A stretch of DNA of 64,000 bases from Sediminispirochaeta smaragdinae DSM 11293. Its GTDB lineage: Bacteria; Spirochaetota; Spirochaetia; DSM-16054; Sediminispirochaetaceae. Below the pieces are notes generated by a model that was not told the origin of the DNA, did not search any database, and worked only from the letters and a program-made list of their open reading frames with translations. The DNA lies in contig NC_014364.1 in assembly GCF_000143985.1 (NCBI RefSeq), forward strand, positions 3,782,001-3,846,000, in the 5' to 3' direction. A program made the position numbers and the translations under genes. Shown in pieces: positions 46,510 through 54,847 of the stretch (positions are counted from its first letter, which is position 1; each line of letters starts with the position of its first letter).

Positions 46510-47460
46510 TCATGGAGCAACAATGGTGCCCGGTCTGAGAAACCGGGTATTGAGCGACGCCATTTCCGCCGCATGAGCAACAGCGGAAGGGAAATCGGCT
46601 CCGGTCGTCAGCGAAAGAGCGAGAGCTGCAAGAAAGGTGTCTCCGCTCCCAATAGGATTCATAGGCAGGGTTGTGGCAACAGGGAGCTCTCCGCCCCGCT
46701 CTTTTCTCAGGTCATAGTAGAGGACGGACTTGGCCCCTCTTGTGACGACAAAAGAACAGCCTCGACGCTGTGCCTCAACGGCAAGAGCACCCTTTACATC
46801 GGGCCCGGCGCCGAAGCTTTCTTCAAATTCCTTCCCGTTTACCTTTACGACGACTCGGGAATCTTTTTCCTTGGATCTCTCTTCTGTTGCCTCGGCAACT
46901 GCGCCAAGCACGGCAAGCATATCGCCACCGGTCATATCGAGGAAAAGGGGAAGACCGAGTGTGACGGCCCGACGAGCAATAGACTCCAGAACCTGCCGCC
47001 CAATAGTTCGGGGACGGCTGCCGGCAATCAAACAGAGATCACTTGAGGGAAGGTGGCCGAGCCCGCGCTCCAAAAGTTCTTTGCCTAGCCAAGCGGGTAC
47101 GGGGTTCGCTTCACCAATGATCAGTTCAGTTGCAGCCTCTTGCCCTTTTTCTACCTTTTCCTGATCGATCAGGGTAACGGCCCAACGCGTCCTTCCCGGG
47201 TAGGGCACGGCATCAAGGCGAATTCCATCGGCCTCCGCCATCTGCCTATAGTAATCAAGGCTCTCATCCCCGAGGGGAGAAAGCAATAAGGGAGAGGCCC
47301 CCAATTGAGAGGCGACTCGACAGCTGTTCGCAGCCTTCCCTGCGGCAGCCTCGATATAGTCAATCGCCCTGATTACGCTCTCGGCCCTCAGGGAGGGGAT
47401 TCTCACCACTCTGGAAAGAGCGGGACTCACCCCTACAGCAAAGAATCTCGGTCCGGCCAT
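46510..47460 (-). CDS. PfkB-family hexose-phosphate kinase (FruK/LacC-like)
   Basis: About 316 residues. The C-terminal PfkB signature PIGSGDTFLAALALS and the N-terminal AAAGKAANSCRVASQLGA match 1-phosphofructokinase/tagatose-6-phosphate kinase. The ATG at 47460 overlaps the dehydrogenase stop (TGATG). It would phosphorylate the ketose phosphate produced by the dehydrogenase encoded just upstream. Confidence 0.88.
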   Translation of the reverse strand: MAGPRFFAVGVSPALSRVVRIPSLRAESVIRAIDYIEAAAGKAANSCRVASQLGASPLLLSPLGDESLDYYRQMAEADGIRLDAVPYPGRTRWAVTLIDQEKVEKGQEAATELIIGEANPVPAWLGKELLERGLGHLPSSDLCLIAGSRPRTIGRQVLESIARRAVTLGLPLFLDMTGGDMLAVLGAVAEATEERSKEKDSRVVVKVNGKEFEESFGAGPDVKGALAVEAQRRGCSFVVTRGAKSVLYYDLRKERGGELPVATTLPMNPIGSGDTFLAALALSLTTGADFPSAVAHAAEMASLNTRFLRPGTIVAP

Positions 47461-48734
47461 CACATATCTTCCTTCAAAGCCGGAGCATGTTCAAAAATCC
47501 ACTGCTCCGCTTCCAAAGACCAAAGGCCTCCGTTTTTCCCGACTATCTCACACAGAGGCGCAAGCCACGGCTGTTTTTCCGCCTCCCCGGAAAGCTCGTC
47601 GAGGGCAAAGAGTGGGAAATCATACTCCGTGTAGATCAGTTTCTTTCCGCCGGGTAGCTTATCCAGGGCAAGGGTCGCCTCGGGGACGGCAGGAAGCCCA
47701 CCGACATGGGAGACCAAGGCCTCTGGTCTTATCAAGCCGTCCTCCATCAATTCCAGGGCCTCCCGCTCATCATCCGCGGTTCCACCCGTCGTCCCGATCA
47801 CATGGTGATCAAAATAGTGGACCCCGTAATAATTCAAGGCCGCCGAGAAATTCTGATCTGTCGGACCGGCAAAGAAATTGATACAGCCGTTAAAGGCAAG
47901 CAGTCGATTTGCCTGTTCCAAAAGCGGAGCACTTGCAACCATAACCAGGATATCATCAAAACCGTTTCCCCCGGAAAGATTTTTTAACAGCTCTTCGTTT
48001 TGCTCTTCCTTAAGAGGATTGATAAAGAAAAGCTCAATGCCCCGTTCAATCGCAACGTGTCGAAAAATTTCCTGGGCCCTGGCGATTCGGGCATCATCGG
48101 CATCGGTAACGACAAGGCGCTGAGGACGCTGGGGGCCTGCAAGTGCGTAATCGATAGCAGCCAGCCCCATGGGACCGCAGCCTCCGATGATTGCCATCTT
48201 GCCTCCGTTGCGAATCCCCATAAAATGGCGATGGGACCGCCTGTCGCTGCGAAAAAGGCTGCGGCAGGCACCGATAACGCAGGAGTAGGGCTCGGCAAGA
48301 GCAGCACGAAACTGCTCCTTGACGGAATGGACAAGCAGGCAATCCACCTCCATCAACTCCGGAGGCAAGATCACATAGGTTGCGTCCCCTCCGCAGTAGG
48401 CATAGGAATACCCCGGGGAATCCATGCTTCCCTTGTAGTTGAGGGCCGGCTGGATCGTGAATTGATCCCCTGCCTTGTAGCGATCGGCCCATCGTTTTCC
48501 AACCTGCACCAGCTCTCCCGCACACTCATGTCCCACCAGAACGGGGTGCTTGTCCACATCGGCCGGTACCCGCTTGTGTTCGGGACCGAGCTTGGCCGCT
48601 TTCAGGGTGCTCATGCAAAGGGTATCGGCTCTGACCTTTGCAAGGATTTCATCCTCCCCGATGTCGGGGAGATCAAAAGGCTCTACCCGAATATCCATCT
48701 TTCCATACAAACGCGCTCCCCAACTTTTCATCAT
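47460..48734 (-). CDS. Zinc-type alcohol dehydrogenase, L-sorbose-1-phosphate reductase (SorE)-like
   Basis: 424 residues. An MDR-type dehydrogenase with the catalytic zinc site in VGHECAGELV and a coenzyme site in IIGGCGPMGLAAIDYA. The length and layout resemble SorE, which interconverts L-sorbose-1-phosphate and D-glucitol-6-phosphate. It replaces the expected mannitol-1-phosphate dehydrogenase MtlD in this operon. A hexitol phosphate is the likely substrate; which one is not settled by sequence. It overlaps the EIIA gene stop. Confidence 0.83.
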   Translation of the reverse strand: MMKSWGARLYGKMDIRVEPFDLPDIGEDEILAKVRADTLCMSTLKAAKLGPEHKRVPADVDKHPVLVGHECAGELVQVGKRWADRYKAGDQFTIQPALNYKGSMDSPGYSYAYCGGDATYVILPPELMEVDCLLVHSVKEQFRAALAEPYSCVIGACRSLFRSDRRSHRHFMGIRNGGKMAIIGGCGPMGLAAIDYALAGPQRPQRLVVTDADDARIARAQEIFRHVAIERGIELFFINPLKEEQNEELLKNLSGGNGFDDILVMVASAPLLEQANRLLAFNGCINFFAGPTDQNFSAALNYYGVHYFDHHVIGTTGGTADDEREALELMEDGLIRPEALVSHVGGLPAVPEATLALDKLPGGKKLIYTEYDFPLFALDELSGEAEKQPWLAPLCEIVGKNGGLWSLEAEQWIFEHAPALKEDM

Positions 48735-49216
48735 TCCAACTCCCCGGCCTGAAAAGCCCGATCAAAATCTTTTAAAACGGCAATCACCTCGTCCCGATTG
48801 GAAGAAGCCCGCAGTCGCCCTATGTACTCGTCGCTGTCGCAGAGTTCCGCAACCTGGGCAACCACCTCTTCGTTGTGCTCTTCCCTATTTACCGCCCCGG
48901 CGAAAATCAACATATCGACAGGATCGTTTTCTTCATCCCCGAACGCTACCGGTGTATGGAGCATGACAAAGGCGTAACCTGTTTTCAAAACGCCGTTTTC
49001 CGGCTTTGCATGGGGCATGGCAATTCCTGGTGCCACAATAAAATAGGGGCCAAAGTTTTTATGGTTTTCGATGATGGCGTCGATATAGCGACTCTCGCAA
49101 AGTCCTGCATCGACCATCATCTTCCCTCCCGATCTGATTGCCTCTTCCCAATCTCTTGCAGCAACACCGGTGGCAACGGTTCCGGCATCGACAAGTCTCT
49201 GAACAAATGACGGCAT
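48731..49216 (-). CDS. PTS EIIA component, mannitol/fructose type
   Basis: 161-residue EIIA_2 domain. The phosphorylated His69 is in VAPGIAMPHAKPENGV. It receives phosphate from HPr and passes it to the EIIB domain of the permease. AGGAGG precedes the ATG. It lies 86 bp after the EIICB gene, with a stem-loop in between. Confidence 0.93.
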   Translation of the reverse strand: MPSFVQRLVDAGTVATGVAARDWEEAIRSGGKMMVDAGLCESRYIDAIIENHKNFGPYFIVAPGIAMPHAKPENGVLKTGYAFVMLHTPVAFGDEENDPVDMLIFAGAVNREEHNEEVVAQVAELCDSDEYIGRLRASSNRDEVIAVLKDFDRAFQAGELE

Positions 49217-49255
49217 GATACTATTCCTCCTGTAAGCCCTTCACAACGATGAAAG

Positions 49256-49281
49256 CGGGGGTCGCCGATAAACGCCCCCGA
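49256..49281 (-). terminator. GC-rich stem-loop between EIICB and EIIA genes
   Basis: CGGGGG and CCCCCG arms face each other across about 14 nt in the gap between the permease and EIIA genes, with no T-run after. It may be an RNA-processing or stability element and not a full terminator. Confidence 0.4.
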
Positions 49282-49302
49282 CATATGTGTAAGGAATCTC
49301 TC

Positions 49303-50685
49303 TTACTCTTTTTCCGATTCCGCAAGCTCCTTGACGATATCATCGTATTCGGGAGCATTGACGAAATTGGTGATACTGAAGTGGCGGGCGTTAGGAGCGC
49401 TTTCCTTTGCCCGATCACTTAAATTGACATGGCTGATAACCAGCTGTGCATCCTGGGGAATATCATCAACCGAAGAGTGGAGTACTTCGACCTCTACCCC
49501 TGCAGCCTTCAGCTTCTTTTTGAGACGGTTTGCCCCCATGGCACTTGATCCCATTCCCGCATCGCAGGCAAACACAATCTTGCGGACCTTGCCGAGGTTC
49601 TTGATGTTCTGCACCTGGCTCTTGGCCTGAGCAAGGGAAGCATCTGCATTTTCCTGGCGTAAAGCGAAGCGACGGACAAAGGGCATTGCAACAACGAAAC
49701 TGACAGCCGTAGAGATAATAACTCCTAAGAGGATAGGGAGCTGACCGCCCTTGGGGGATACAGCCATGAGCGCAAAAATGCTGCCGGGAGAGGGGGTGGC
49801 AACTTCTCCGGCCCCGAAAAGGCTGAAAACCGCAACACCGGAGGCTCCGCCGGCGATGACGGCAAGCAGGAGAATGGGGTTCATCAAAACGTAGGGGAAA
49901 TAGATCTCATGGATACCGCCGAAGAAGTGGATGATAATGGCACCTGGGGTAGAGTCTTTGACCGCGCCCTTGGAAAAGAGCAGATAGGCCAAAAGGACAC
50001 CAAGCCCCGGGCCGGGATTGGTCTCAAGCAGGAAGTAGATCGAACGTCCGGTTTCCTGGACCTGGGCTATTCCCAGGGGAGAAAAAATACCGTGATTAAT
50101 GGCGTTGTTGAGAAAAAGGATTTTCGCAGGTTCCACAAAGAGTGAAACCAGGGGCAAAAGTCCCATTTGAATAATCGCCCCGACGCCTGCCTGAAGGGCA
50201 TGGGTTATGCCCAACACAACGGGGTTGATCAGCAGGAACGAAAAGAGCGCCAAAAGCATTCCGATAATTCCGGCGGAAAAGTTATTGATAAGCATCTCAA
50301 ATCCGACCGGAATGTGTGGTTCGACGGCCTGGTCGAACTTCTTGATAATGATACCGCCGACAGGTCCCATGATCATGGCACCAATGAACATCGGTATATC
50401 CGCCCCGACAATAACTCCCATGGTGGCAACAGCTCCGACGACACCTCCCCGGATGTTCCAGATCATACGTCCTCCGGTGAAGCCGATCAGCAGCGGAAGC
50501 ATATAACTGATCATCGGCCCGACCAGAGTTGCCAGCCTCTCGTTGGGGGTCCATCCCGTAGCAATAAAGAAAGCGGTAATCAAACCCCAGGCGATAAACG
50601 CCCCGATATTCGGCATGACCATTCCGCTCAAGAAACGCCCGAATCGTTGTATCCGCGAGCGGGCCCCAATTGCAGCACCTTCCAT
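49303..50685 (-). CDS. PTS EIICB permease, mannitol (MtlA) type
   Basis: 460 residues. The EIIC domain (about 1-345) has membrane helices and the conserved hexitol/hexose loop HFFGGIHEIYFPY, and the EIIB domain has the active-site Cys374 in VFACDAGMGSSAMGANRLKKKL. The EIIA domain found in E. coli MtlA is missing but is encoded by the next gene. It transports and phosphorylates a hexitol. AGGAGG precedes the ATG; first gene of the PTS operon. Confidence 0.92.
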   Translation of the reverse strand: MEGAAIGARSRIQRFGRFLSGMVMPNIGAFIAWGLITAFFIATGWTPNERLATLVGPMISYMLPLLIGFTGGRMIWNIRGGVVGAVATMGVIVGADIPMFIGAMIMGPVGGIIIKKFDQAVEPHIPVGFEMLINNFSAGIIGMLLALFSFLLINPVVLGITHALQAGVGAIIQMGLLPLVSLFVEPAKILFLNNAINHGIFSPLGIAQVQETGRSIYFLLETNPGPGLGVLLAYLLFSKGAVKDSTPGAIIIHFFGGIHEIYFPYVLMNPILLLAVIAGGASGVAVFSLFGAGEVATPSPGSIFALMAVSPKGGQLPILLGVIISTAVSFVVAMPFVRRFALRQENADASLAQAKSQVQNIKNLGKVRKIVFACDAGMGSSAMGANRLKKKLKAAGVEVEVLHSSVDDIPQDAQLVISHVNLSDRAKESAPNARHFSITNFVNAPEYDDIVKELAESEKE

Positions 50686-50760
50686 AACAACCTCCTGTGT
50701 GATTTCCTTTTTATGCTACATGGGGTTTTCGCAATCGGGCAACAATAAGCACCACAAAGA

Positions 50761-50790
50761 TGGCAGTTACTGCCAAAGTCCTATTTGGCA
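50761..50790. promoter_or_regulatory. Overlapping TGGCA inverted repeats upstream of the PTS operon
   Basis: TGGCAG-TTA-CTGCCA (50761-50775) overlaps a second inverted repeat TGCCAAA-N6-TTTGGCA (50771-50790), which gives three alternating half-sites. They lie about 75-105 bp upstream of the EIICB gene. This may be the binding region of the MtlR-type activator. The rest of the 50686-50858 gap shows no gene. Confidence 0.45.
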
Positions 50791-50858
50791 GGAAATATGA
50801 AAGGAACTATCTTTTTACATATAAATGATTTATGGTGATTTCTTTCTCTTCGGAGCCA

Positions 50859-51827
50859 TCAGAGACGCCGAAGAGAAAGAGTGACCGAACCGGAAAAGGA
50901 CTTTCCGGGAAGAAGCGTCAGCGCTCCCATGTCGTCCCGGTTGAAGCCATCGGTAACATTAGAAAGGGGCTCCAGGGCCACGGCAGAACGGTCGGGAGGG
51001 GTGAATAATTGAAAAAAGGAAAAGGCACCTTGCGTGTTCATAGCCAGCGATACGGTATCGGACGACAGTTCTACGGTACGCCCGCTTTCGCCCTTCTCTT
51101 TTTCTATGGGATAGGCGATATCGTATACCCCCTTGCCGAGAGGCCGGCTGCGTCGAAAATCATAGAAGCCGGCAGAGGCTTTCCCCTCCTCCACCGGGAC
51201 GAGGCGGCCGGTCGGCATGAGATCCTCTCTAACCTCCACGTAATGCTCGCAGGGGATGGAGATCTTCATATCATCGGCAGCAAGACCCGGAAGATGGAAA
51301 TAGGGATGCCAGCCGAAACCGACAGGAGCCGGGCCTTCGCCCCGGTTGACGGCACGGAAGGCAATGGAAGCGGCAATCCCGCTTCCTGAACGAAAAAGTC
51401 GATAGCTTACCGAGAGAGCCAGACGGAAGGGATATCCCGCATCCTCACCTAAAAGCCAGCTGAGGTCGACCCGCCTGGCCGACGGACTTGTGCTTTTGGA
51501 GACAAGCCGGCCTGGCATCTTGTAGAGCAGCCCGTGGATGGCGGAGCCATCTTCCTGGTTCGCAGGCAGGCAAAACTCCTTTCCCTCAAAACGATAGCGT
51601 CCTCCAGGGATTCGATCGCAAAAGGGGAAAAGCAGCCGGCCGCGAAACCAGGGGTTCTCTTCGAGCTCATGCTCTTCATCGCCTGCAAGGAGATCGACAG
51701 CATTACCTCCCTGTCCCGGAACAAGAGAAAGCCGCCGAACCATTCCCCCAAGATGAGGGTAGAGCTCCATCTCCGCCCCCCCAAGGCCCAGGATCACGGG
51801 GCGTGCCGCTGAAGCGCAAGAGGTCAT
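50859..51827 (-). CDS. Aldose 1-epimerase family protein
   Basis: 322 residues of galactose-mutarotase-type fold. Catalytic-type segments are AIHGLLYK (about residue 95) and GFGWHPYFHLPG (about residue 175), which supply the conserved His pair. It converts alpha and beta anomers of a sugar or sugar derivative. It overlaps the upstream deacetylase stop (ATGA) and is the last gene of the ROK-led operon. Confidence 0.85.
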   Translation of the reverse strand: MTSCASAARPVILGLGGAEMELYPHLGGMVRRLSLVPGQGGNAVDLLAGDEEHELEENPWFRGRLLFPFCDRIPGGRYRFEGKEFCLPANQEDGSAIHGLLYKMPGRLVSKSTSPSARRVDLSWLLGEDAGYPFRLALSVSYRLFRSGSGIAASIAFRAVNRGEGPAPVGFGWHPYFHLPGLAADDMKISIPCEHYVEVREDLMPTGRLVPVEEGKASAGFYDFRRSRPLGKGVYDIAYPIEKEKGESGRTVELSSDTVSLAMNTQGAFSFFQLFTPPDRSAVALEPLSNVTDGFNRDDMGALTLLPGKSFSGSVTLSLRRL

Positions 51828-52600
51828 CTGGAATCTCCTATCCCCGGGAAAAGGGCCAGATAATCATGAGGATCGTATAGATCGAAACGGATCCTTCGAA
51901 AGAATTCATATCCGCCGCCGCTTCTAACCTTATCGAGCAGGGCAGATATCTGTCGCTGACTCTGGTAAGCGGCAATAGCGGCGAGCTTTGCCCCAAACCC
52001 CTCCTTGTCGGCGGCAAGACAGTAATCGGGCTCGCCGGAAAGGGCACAGTAGATGGGATATTCAAAAATCTGAGGAACCTCGGCAAGGGTTTTGCCGAGC
52101 TCCGGCCAGATATCCCCTGTGGCATGGAAAAGGGAAATAATGAGCTCTTCATAGACAATCTTATGATCGGGATGGAGGTCCGAGTTGCTGCACAGGAAGA
52201 GGCGATCGGGGCGCACCTCCCGAAGCAGAGCCGTATAGGCGCCCTGAAGTCCTCCATTCGGCGCATCTGAGGAGAGGGAGCGGCCCCGCCGGGTAAAAAG
52301 GTCTCCATCGGGAAAGGAGAGAAACCGACAGTCGGGATTGCCGAGGGCGTTAAGGGCCTCTCTGGTCTCTGCCTCACGAATTTCGGCGATGTTCTTCCGC
52401 TCATGATCGTCGCAGTACCCCAAACGACCGTCGGTGGTAATGGCTACCGTCACGTTGCAACGGGCTTGTACACCCGCTGCAACGGCAAGACCTGCACCGA
52501 TGACCGCATCATCATCGTGGGGAACGACGAAAAGCCATGTTTCTCCGGCCTTAGATCCAAACTCCGCCACCCCATGGCGGGCGTGCCAGGAAAAGCTCAT
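51824..52600 (-). CDS. PIG-L (LmbE-like) family deacetylase
   Basis: 258 residues. The metal-binding motif PHDDD near the N-terminus (VVPHDDDAVIGAG) and the later SDLHPDH are those of zinc-dependent N-acetylglucosaminyl deacetylases. No signal peptide is present, so it acts in the cytosol, probably on an N-acetylated sugar or glycoside. It overlaps the SIS-domain gene and the epimerase gene by ATGA junctions. Confidence 0.87.
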   Translation of the reverse strand: MSFSWHARHGVAEFGSKAGETWLFVVPHDDDAVIGAGLAVAAGVQARCNVTVAITTDGRLGYCDDHERKNIAEIREAETREALNALGNPDCRFLSFPDGDLFTRRGRSLSSDAPNGGLQGAYTALLREVRPDRLFLCSNSDLHPDHKIVYEELIISLFHATGDIWPELGKTLAEVPQIFEYPIYCALSGEPDYCLAADKEGFGAKLAAIAAYQSQRQISALLDKVRSGGGYEFFRRIRFDLYDPHDYLALFPGIGDSR

Positions 52601-53616
52601 TTCGATGTCTCCATTTCGTTTCCGACCTTCCGTGCCCGGGTGGTCTGATCAAGCTTAACGCCACAGTTGATACCCACCTCTACAAGGAGGTTCCAGCCGG
52701 CTGCAAGCTGCAGATATTCATCGGCCCCTTCAAGAGCAGGAACAACAAAGGTCGGGAAAGAGGTCTGCCTGGAGGCAATGGCAACTACCGTAAGTCCCAC
52801 CCCATCCGCAAGGGTCTGTTTCAGCTTCGCCTCTTCCTCGGGGAAGGGATTCACAAGGATCACCACATCATCCGGTGTCATCACCTCTTCGATCCCGTGA
52901 ACGGCATAGGTTCCTTCGAGAAAATCCGAACGCTTGCGGGAAATTTCGTTGGTCTTGAGGGTCAATTCTTCGGCAACCCCGTCGTTCCTTCCCGCCCAAA
53001 AGAGGGTCTTGGCCTTGGTCACCGCATCGACGATCTCTTTTGCAGGGGCGGCATGCAAAACCGCATCAAGAGCGGACGCAAGCTTTTCCCTGTCGGGAAC
53101 AGGAAAACCGGCACGTTCGGCAAAGATGGTGTGGTAGACAAGGGCCTGTTCGATAACACTTTTGGTTGCCGCAACAGCCGCTTCAGGACCGCAGGAGAGG
53201 ACGATGGTGTGATCGGCCTCGTCGGCGATGGGGGTTCCGGCGTTGGCAACAATACCGACGCTCTTTATTCCCCGTTTTTTGGCGCTGCGGACCAGGCGAA
53301 GGCCTTCCTTCGTTTTGCCGGAATTACTGGCCACAAAGGCGACGCCGCCGGCCAGGGGATATTCCAGCGCCTGGGTTGCCCCTTCCACCACAGGAAGAAG
53401 GGCAGAACCTCTGCGCAGGGCCTCGATTCTCGCCCGCTTGGCCGGGAAAATCCGGGAAGAACCTTCTCCGGAGAGGAGAAAGGGCCCCTTTATCCCTGTA
53501 AGCTCCCCAGCCAACTTTTTTACCGCCTCAACGTCCATTCGACGAATCACATCGGGGCTCTCCAGCATCTCCTTAACAAGAGAAAAATCGGCATATCGTG
53601 CATCCGTTCCGTTCAT
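52597..53616 (-). CDS. SIS-domain sugar isomerase/deaminase (AgaS/GlmS-like)
   Basis: 339 residues with two SIS modules. The first contains LLSGEGSSRIFPAK and ASNSGKTKEGL (sugar-phosphate site), the second FWAGRNDGVAEELTLKTNEISRK, with FLEGTYAVHGIEE further on. These features match AgaS and the isomerase half of GlmS. It may isomerise or deaminate an amino-sugar phosphate. AAGGAG lies before the ATG. Confidence 0.85.
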   Translation of the reverse strand: MNGTDARYADFSLVKEMLESPDVIRRMDVEAVKKLAGELTGIKGPFLLSGEGSSRIFPAKRARIEALRRGSALLPVVEGATQALEYPLAGGVAFVASNSGKTKEGLRLVRSAKKRGIKSVGIVANAGTPIADEADHTIVLSCGPEAAVAATKSVIEQALVYHTIFAERAGFPVPDREKLASALDAVLHAAPAKEIVDAVTKAKTLFWAGRNDGVAEELTLKTNEISRKRSDFLEGTYAVHGIEEVMTPDDVVILVNPFPEEEAKLKQTLADGVGLTVVAIASRQTSFPTFVVPALEGADEYLQLAAGWNLLVEVGINCGVKLDQTTRARKVGNEMETSK

Positions 53617-53665
53617 ACCATGCTCCTTTTCTATCTGATGATTGTATGTCTATGCTTGTGGCTCA

Positions 53666-54847
53666 CTACCACAATCGCTGATACTTCGGCATATCGCCCA
53701 CAAGGGGGCGAAGGTAGTCGAGAAAGGCATCGGTGACCCCGTTTCCCGACTCATTGATATAGTGATCCGGCATGGGCTTTGCCCGTACAGCGACCTCGGA
53801 TAAGGGGACAGTACCGTATCGGACGGCATAATCCCCGGCAAGGCGCTCCATGCAAATCATGCTTCCGCTTCCGCCGGAGGCCGCAAGCCTTGCAGCCTCA
53901 AGCCCACAGGAAAAGGCCTCGCTTCGATCGGTGGCACTTGCCCGGTCATCGGCACACATGGAAAGGCTTTCGGTGATCTGGAACTCTCCCCGGTAGCCGG
54001 TCTCCTCATGGATCAGCTGATGAAGCGAGATAGCGGCGCTGGTACCGCCCATGGCCCCAAACTCGATATTTGAAAACCCGTCCTTCGCGGCAGAGGCCGA
54101 AACAGGGGTCCCGTCACGCCAGATGATGCCCTCTCCGCAGACGATCGAACAAAATCCGTAGGCCTTGATGCATTCTTGTACATCTTTCAAAACCTGCTCC
54201 CTGGACAAGGGCCGTTCCGGCAGATAGATAAGATGGGGAGCATCTCCCTCACCCTGCTTCGCCATTATCGACGATGCGGCAAGCCATCCCGCTTCCCGTC
54301 CGACGGTCTGGTGGATCACAAAACGATCGACCCGCTGCATGTCCCTGGCAAGCTGCCCCGACTGAAGGAGAGAAAGGGCGGTGTATCTGGCAGCAGAGCC
54401 GTAGCCGGGGGTGTGATCCGTACCAAAAAGATCATTATCCACGGTCTTCGGGATGCCGACTCCGTAGAGTTCATAGCCCTCTTTACGGGCAAAGGCCTCT
54501 ATTCTGTGGATGGTGTCCATGGTGTCGTTCCCACCGGCAAGAAAAAGATAGCGTATATCCTGTTTTTTCAGTCGCTCGAGAATAACCGGCAGGTCATCGT
54601 CTTTTAATTTGTAACGGCACGAGCCGAGGGCGGAAGAGGGGGTGAGCGCCAGCAATTTCCGTTCATCGGAAGACAGAGCCCCAAGGTCGATGAGACGATC
54701 CTCCAGAAAGCCCTCGATACCGAATTGCATGCCGAATATCTTGCCCCTCGCTCCGGCCTCAAGCACTCCCTCCACCGCTCCCGCAAGGGAAGCGTTGATG
54801 ACTGAGGTTGGGCCGCCCGATTGTCCGATAAGAATATTACCCTTCAT
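53666..54847 (-). CDS. 6-phosphofructokinase, PPi-type active site
   Basis: 393 residues, a PfkA-family enzyme. The active-site motifs read GGNDTMDT and PKTVDND. A D in GGND and a K in PKTVDND (in place of G in GGDGS and PGTIDND) are the accepted markers of pyrophosphate-dependent enzymes. It would therefore phosphorylate fructose-6-phosphate with PPi. It overlaps the ROK regulator gene by 11 bp and belongs to the amino-sugar-like operon. Confidence 0.88.
   Translation of the reverse strand: MKGNILIGQSGGPTSVINASLAGAVEGVLEAGARGKIFGMQFGIEGFLEDRLIDLGALSSDERKLLALTPSSALGSCRYKLKDDDLPVILERLKKQDIRYLFLAGGNDTMDTIHRIEAFARKEGYELYGVGIPKTVDNDLFGTDHTPGYGSAARYTALSLLQSGQLARDMQRVDRFVIHQTVGREAGWLAASSIMAKQGEGDAPHLIYLPERPLSREQVLKDVQECIKAYGFCSIVCGEGIIWRDGTPVSASAAKDGFSNIEFGAMGGTSAAISLHQLIHEETGYRGEFQITESLSMCADDRASATDRSEAFSCGLEAARLAASGGSGSMICMERLAGDYAVRYGTVPLSEVAVRAKPMPDHYINESGNGVTDAFLDYLRPLVGDMPKYQRLW

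Noticed and set aside
45655-47046. 463-codon open frame opposite ptsI, ptsH and the PfkB gene
   Set aside because: The opposite strand carries unmistakable conserved genes; the frame has no start signal and no family resemblance.
50740-50790. Sigma-54 promoter (GG-N10-GC) upstream of the PTS operon
   Set aside because: On the minus strand the GG and GC of TTGGCAGTAACTGC are 8 bp apart, not 10, and the regulator lacks the AAA+ domain needed for sigma-54.
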